Positions 6,395 to 6,461 of a stretch of 6,461 bases of DNA are shown piece by piece. A model generated the notes under the pieces. That model had not been told where the DNA came from, ran no database searches, and saw only the letters and a list, made by a program, of their open reading frames with translations. The stretch lies in the NCBI GenBank assembly GCA_019113665.1, contig DXGW01000140.1, positions 1-6,461 of the forward strand, in the 5' to 3' direction. This DNA comes from Candidatus Alistipes excrementipullorum (GTDB lineage Bacteria > Bacteroidota > Bacteroidia > Bacteroidales > Rikenellaceae). Each line of letters begins with the position of its first letter. Within the stretch, counting starts at the first letter, position 1. Both the position numbers and the translations under genes were made by a program.

Positions 6395-6461
6395 TCAACG
6401 GAAGTCTATGATCTCGTAACCTTTATATGCGGACTGATCGAAGCCGGCAATGCCACCCGAA
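6395..6461 (-). CDS. C-terminal end of an unrecognised protein, truncated by the window edge
   Basis: On the minus strand an open frame enters from the right edge and gives the last 21 residues, SGGIAGFDQSAYKGYEIIDF followed by a final Arg, before a TGA at 6397-6395. The residue mix (balanced, with Gly, Ile, Tyr and Asp) looks like a real protein end, and the frame closes about 60 bases before the purA -33 element, a sensible spacing for an upstream gene on the same strand. The fragment is too short to name a family. No clear hairpin terminator follows, so some read-through into purA is possible. Confidence 0.55.
   Translation of the reverse strand, partial: SGGIAGFDQSAYKGYEIIDFR

Noticed and set aside
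6207..6398. A 63-codon open frame on the minus strand between purA and the upstream gene
   Set aside because: It covers the purA promoter and leader and overlaps the purA start in another frame. The product is Arg/Cys/Lys-rich with no recognisable features.

Overview
This window looks like ordinary chromosome from a moderately GC-rich Bacteroidales bacterium. The best guess is Alistipes or a relative in Rikenellaceae. The reasons are a DUF5106-type thioredoxin lipoprotein, promoters of the Bacteroidetes form (TTG, 20 bases, TAnnTTTG), weak or absent Shine-Dalgarno sequences, and a FadL-type porin. The genus is inferred from composition and gene content and is not proven.

Layout, left to right. 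(1) The 3' part of a FadL/OmpP1-type outer-membrane transporter (plus strand), closed by a strong hairpin terminator. (2) A convergent lipoprotein gene (minus strand) coding for a DUF5106-like protein with a CxxC thioredoxin fold. (3) A 119-base divergent intergenic region. (4) A two-gene operon on the plus strand: a GadC-type amino-acid antiporter followed 9 bases later by a serine-dependent glutaminase (glsA). (5) A hairpin that can act as a terminator in both directions. (6) purA, adenylosuccinate synthase, convergent on the minus strand, with a recognisable promoter and a notable set of alternating repeats over its -7 box and likely transcription start. (7) The last 21 codons of an unrecognised minus-strand gene running off the right edge.

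How the genes work together. gadC and glsA fit the glutamine-dependent acid-resistance cycle described in Escherichia coli: the antiporter brings in glutamine, glutaminase releases ammonia that takes up protons, and the glutamate produced is exported. Glutamate decarboxylase (gadB), often found beside these genes in Bacteroides, is absent here, and the operon is boxed in by oppositely oriented genes on both sides. The porin, the lipoprotein and purA have no evident link to this pathway.

I found no CRISPR array, mobile element, tRNA, rRNA or toxin-antitoxin system, and no clear sign of an undescribed system. The most interesting items are the helically phased repeats at the purA promoter, the decarboxylase-less operon with an altered GadC C-terminus, and the very short or absent leader predicted for the lipoprotein gene.
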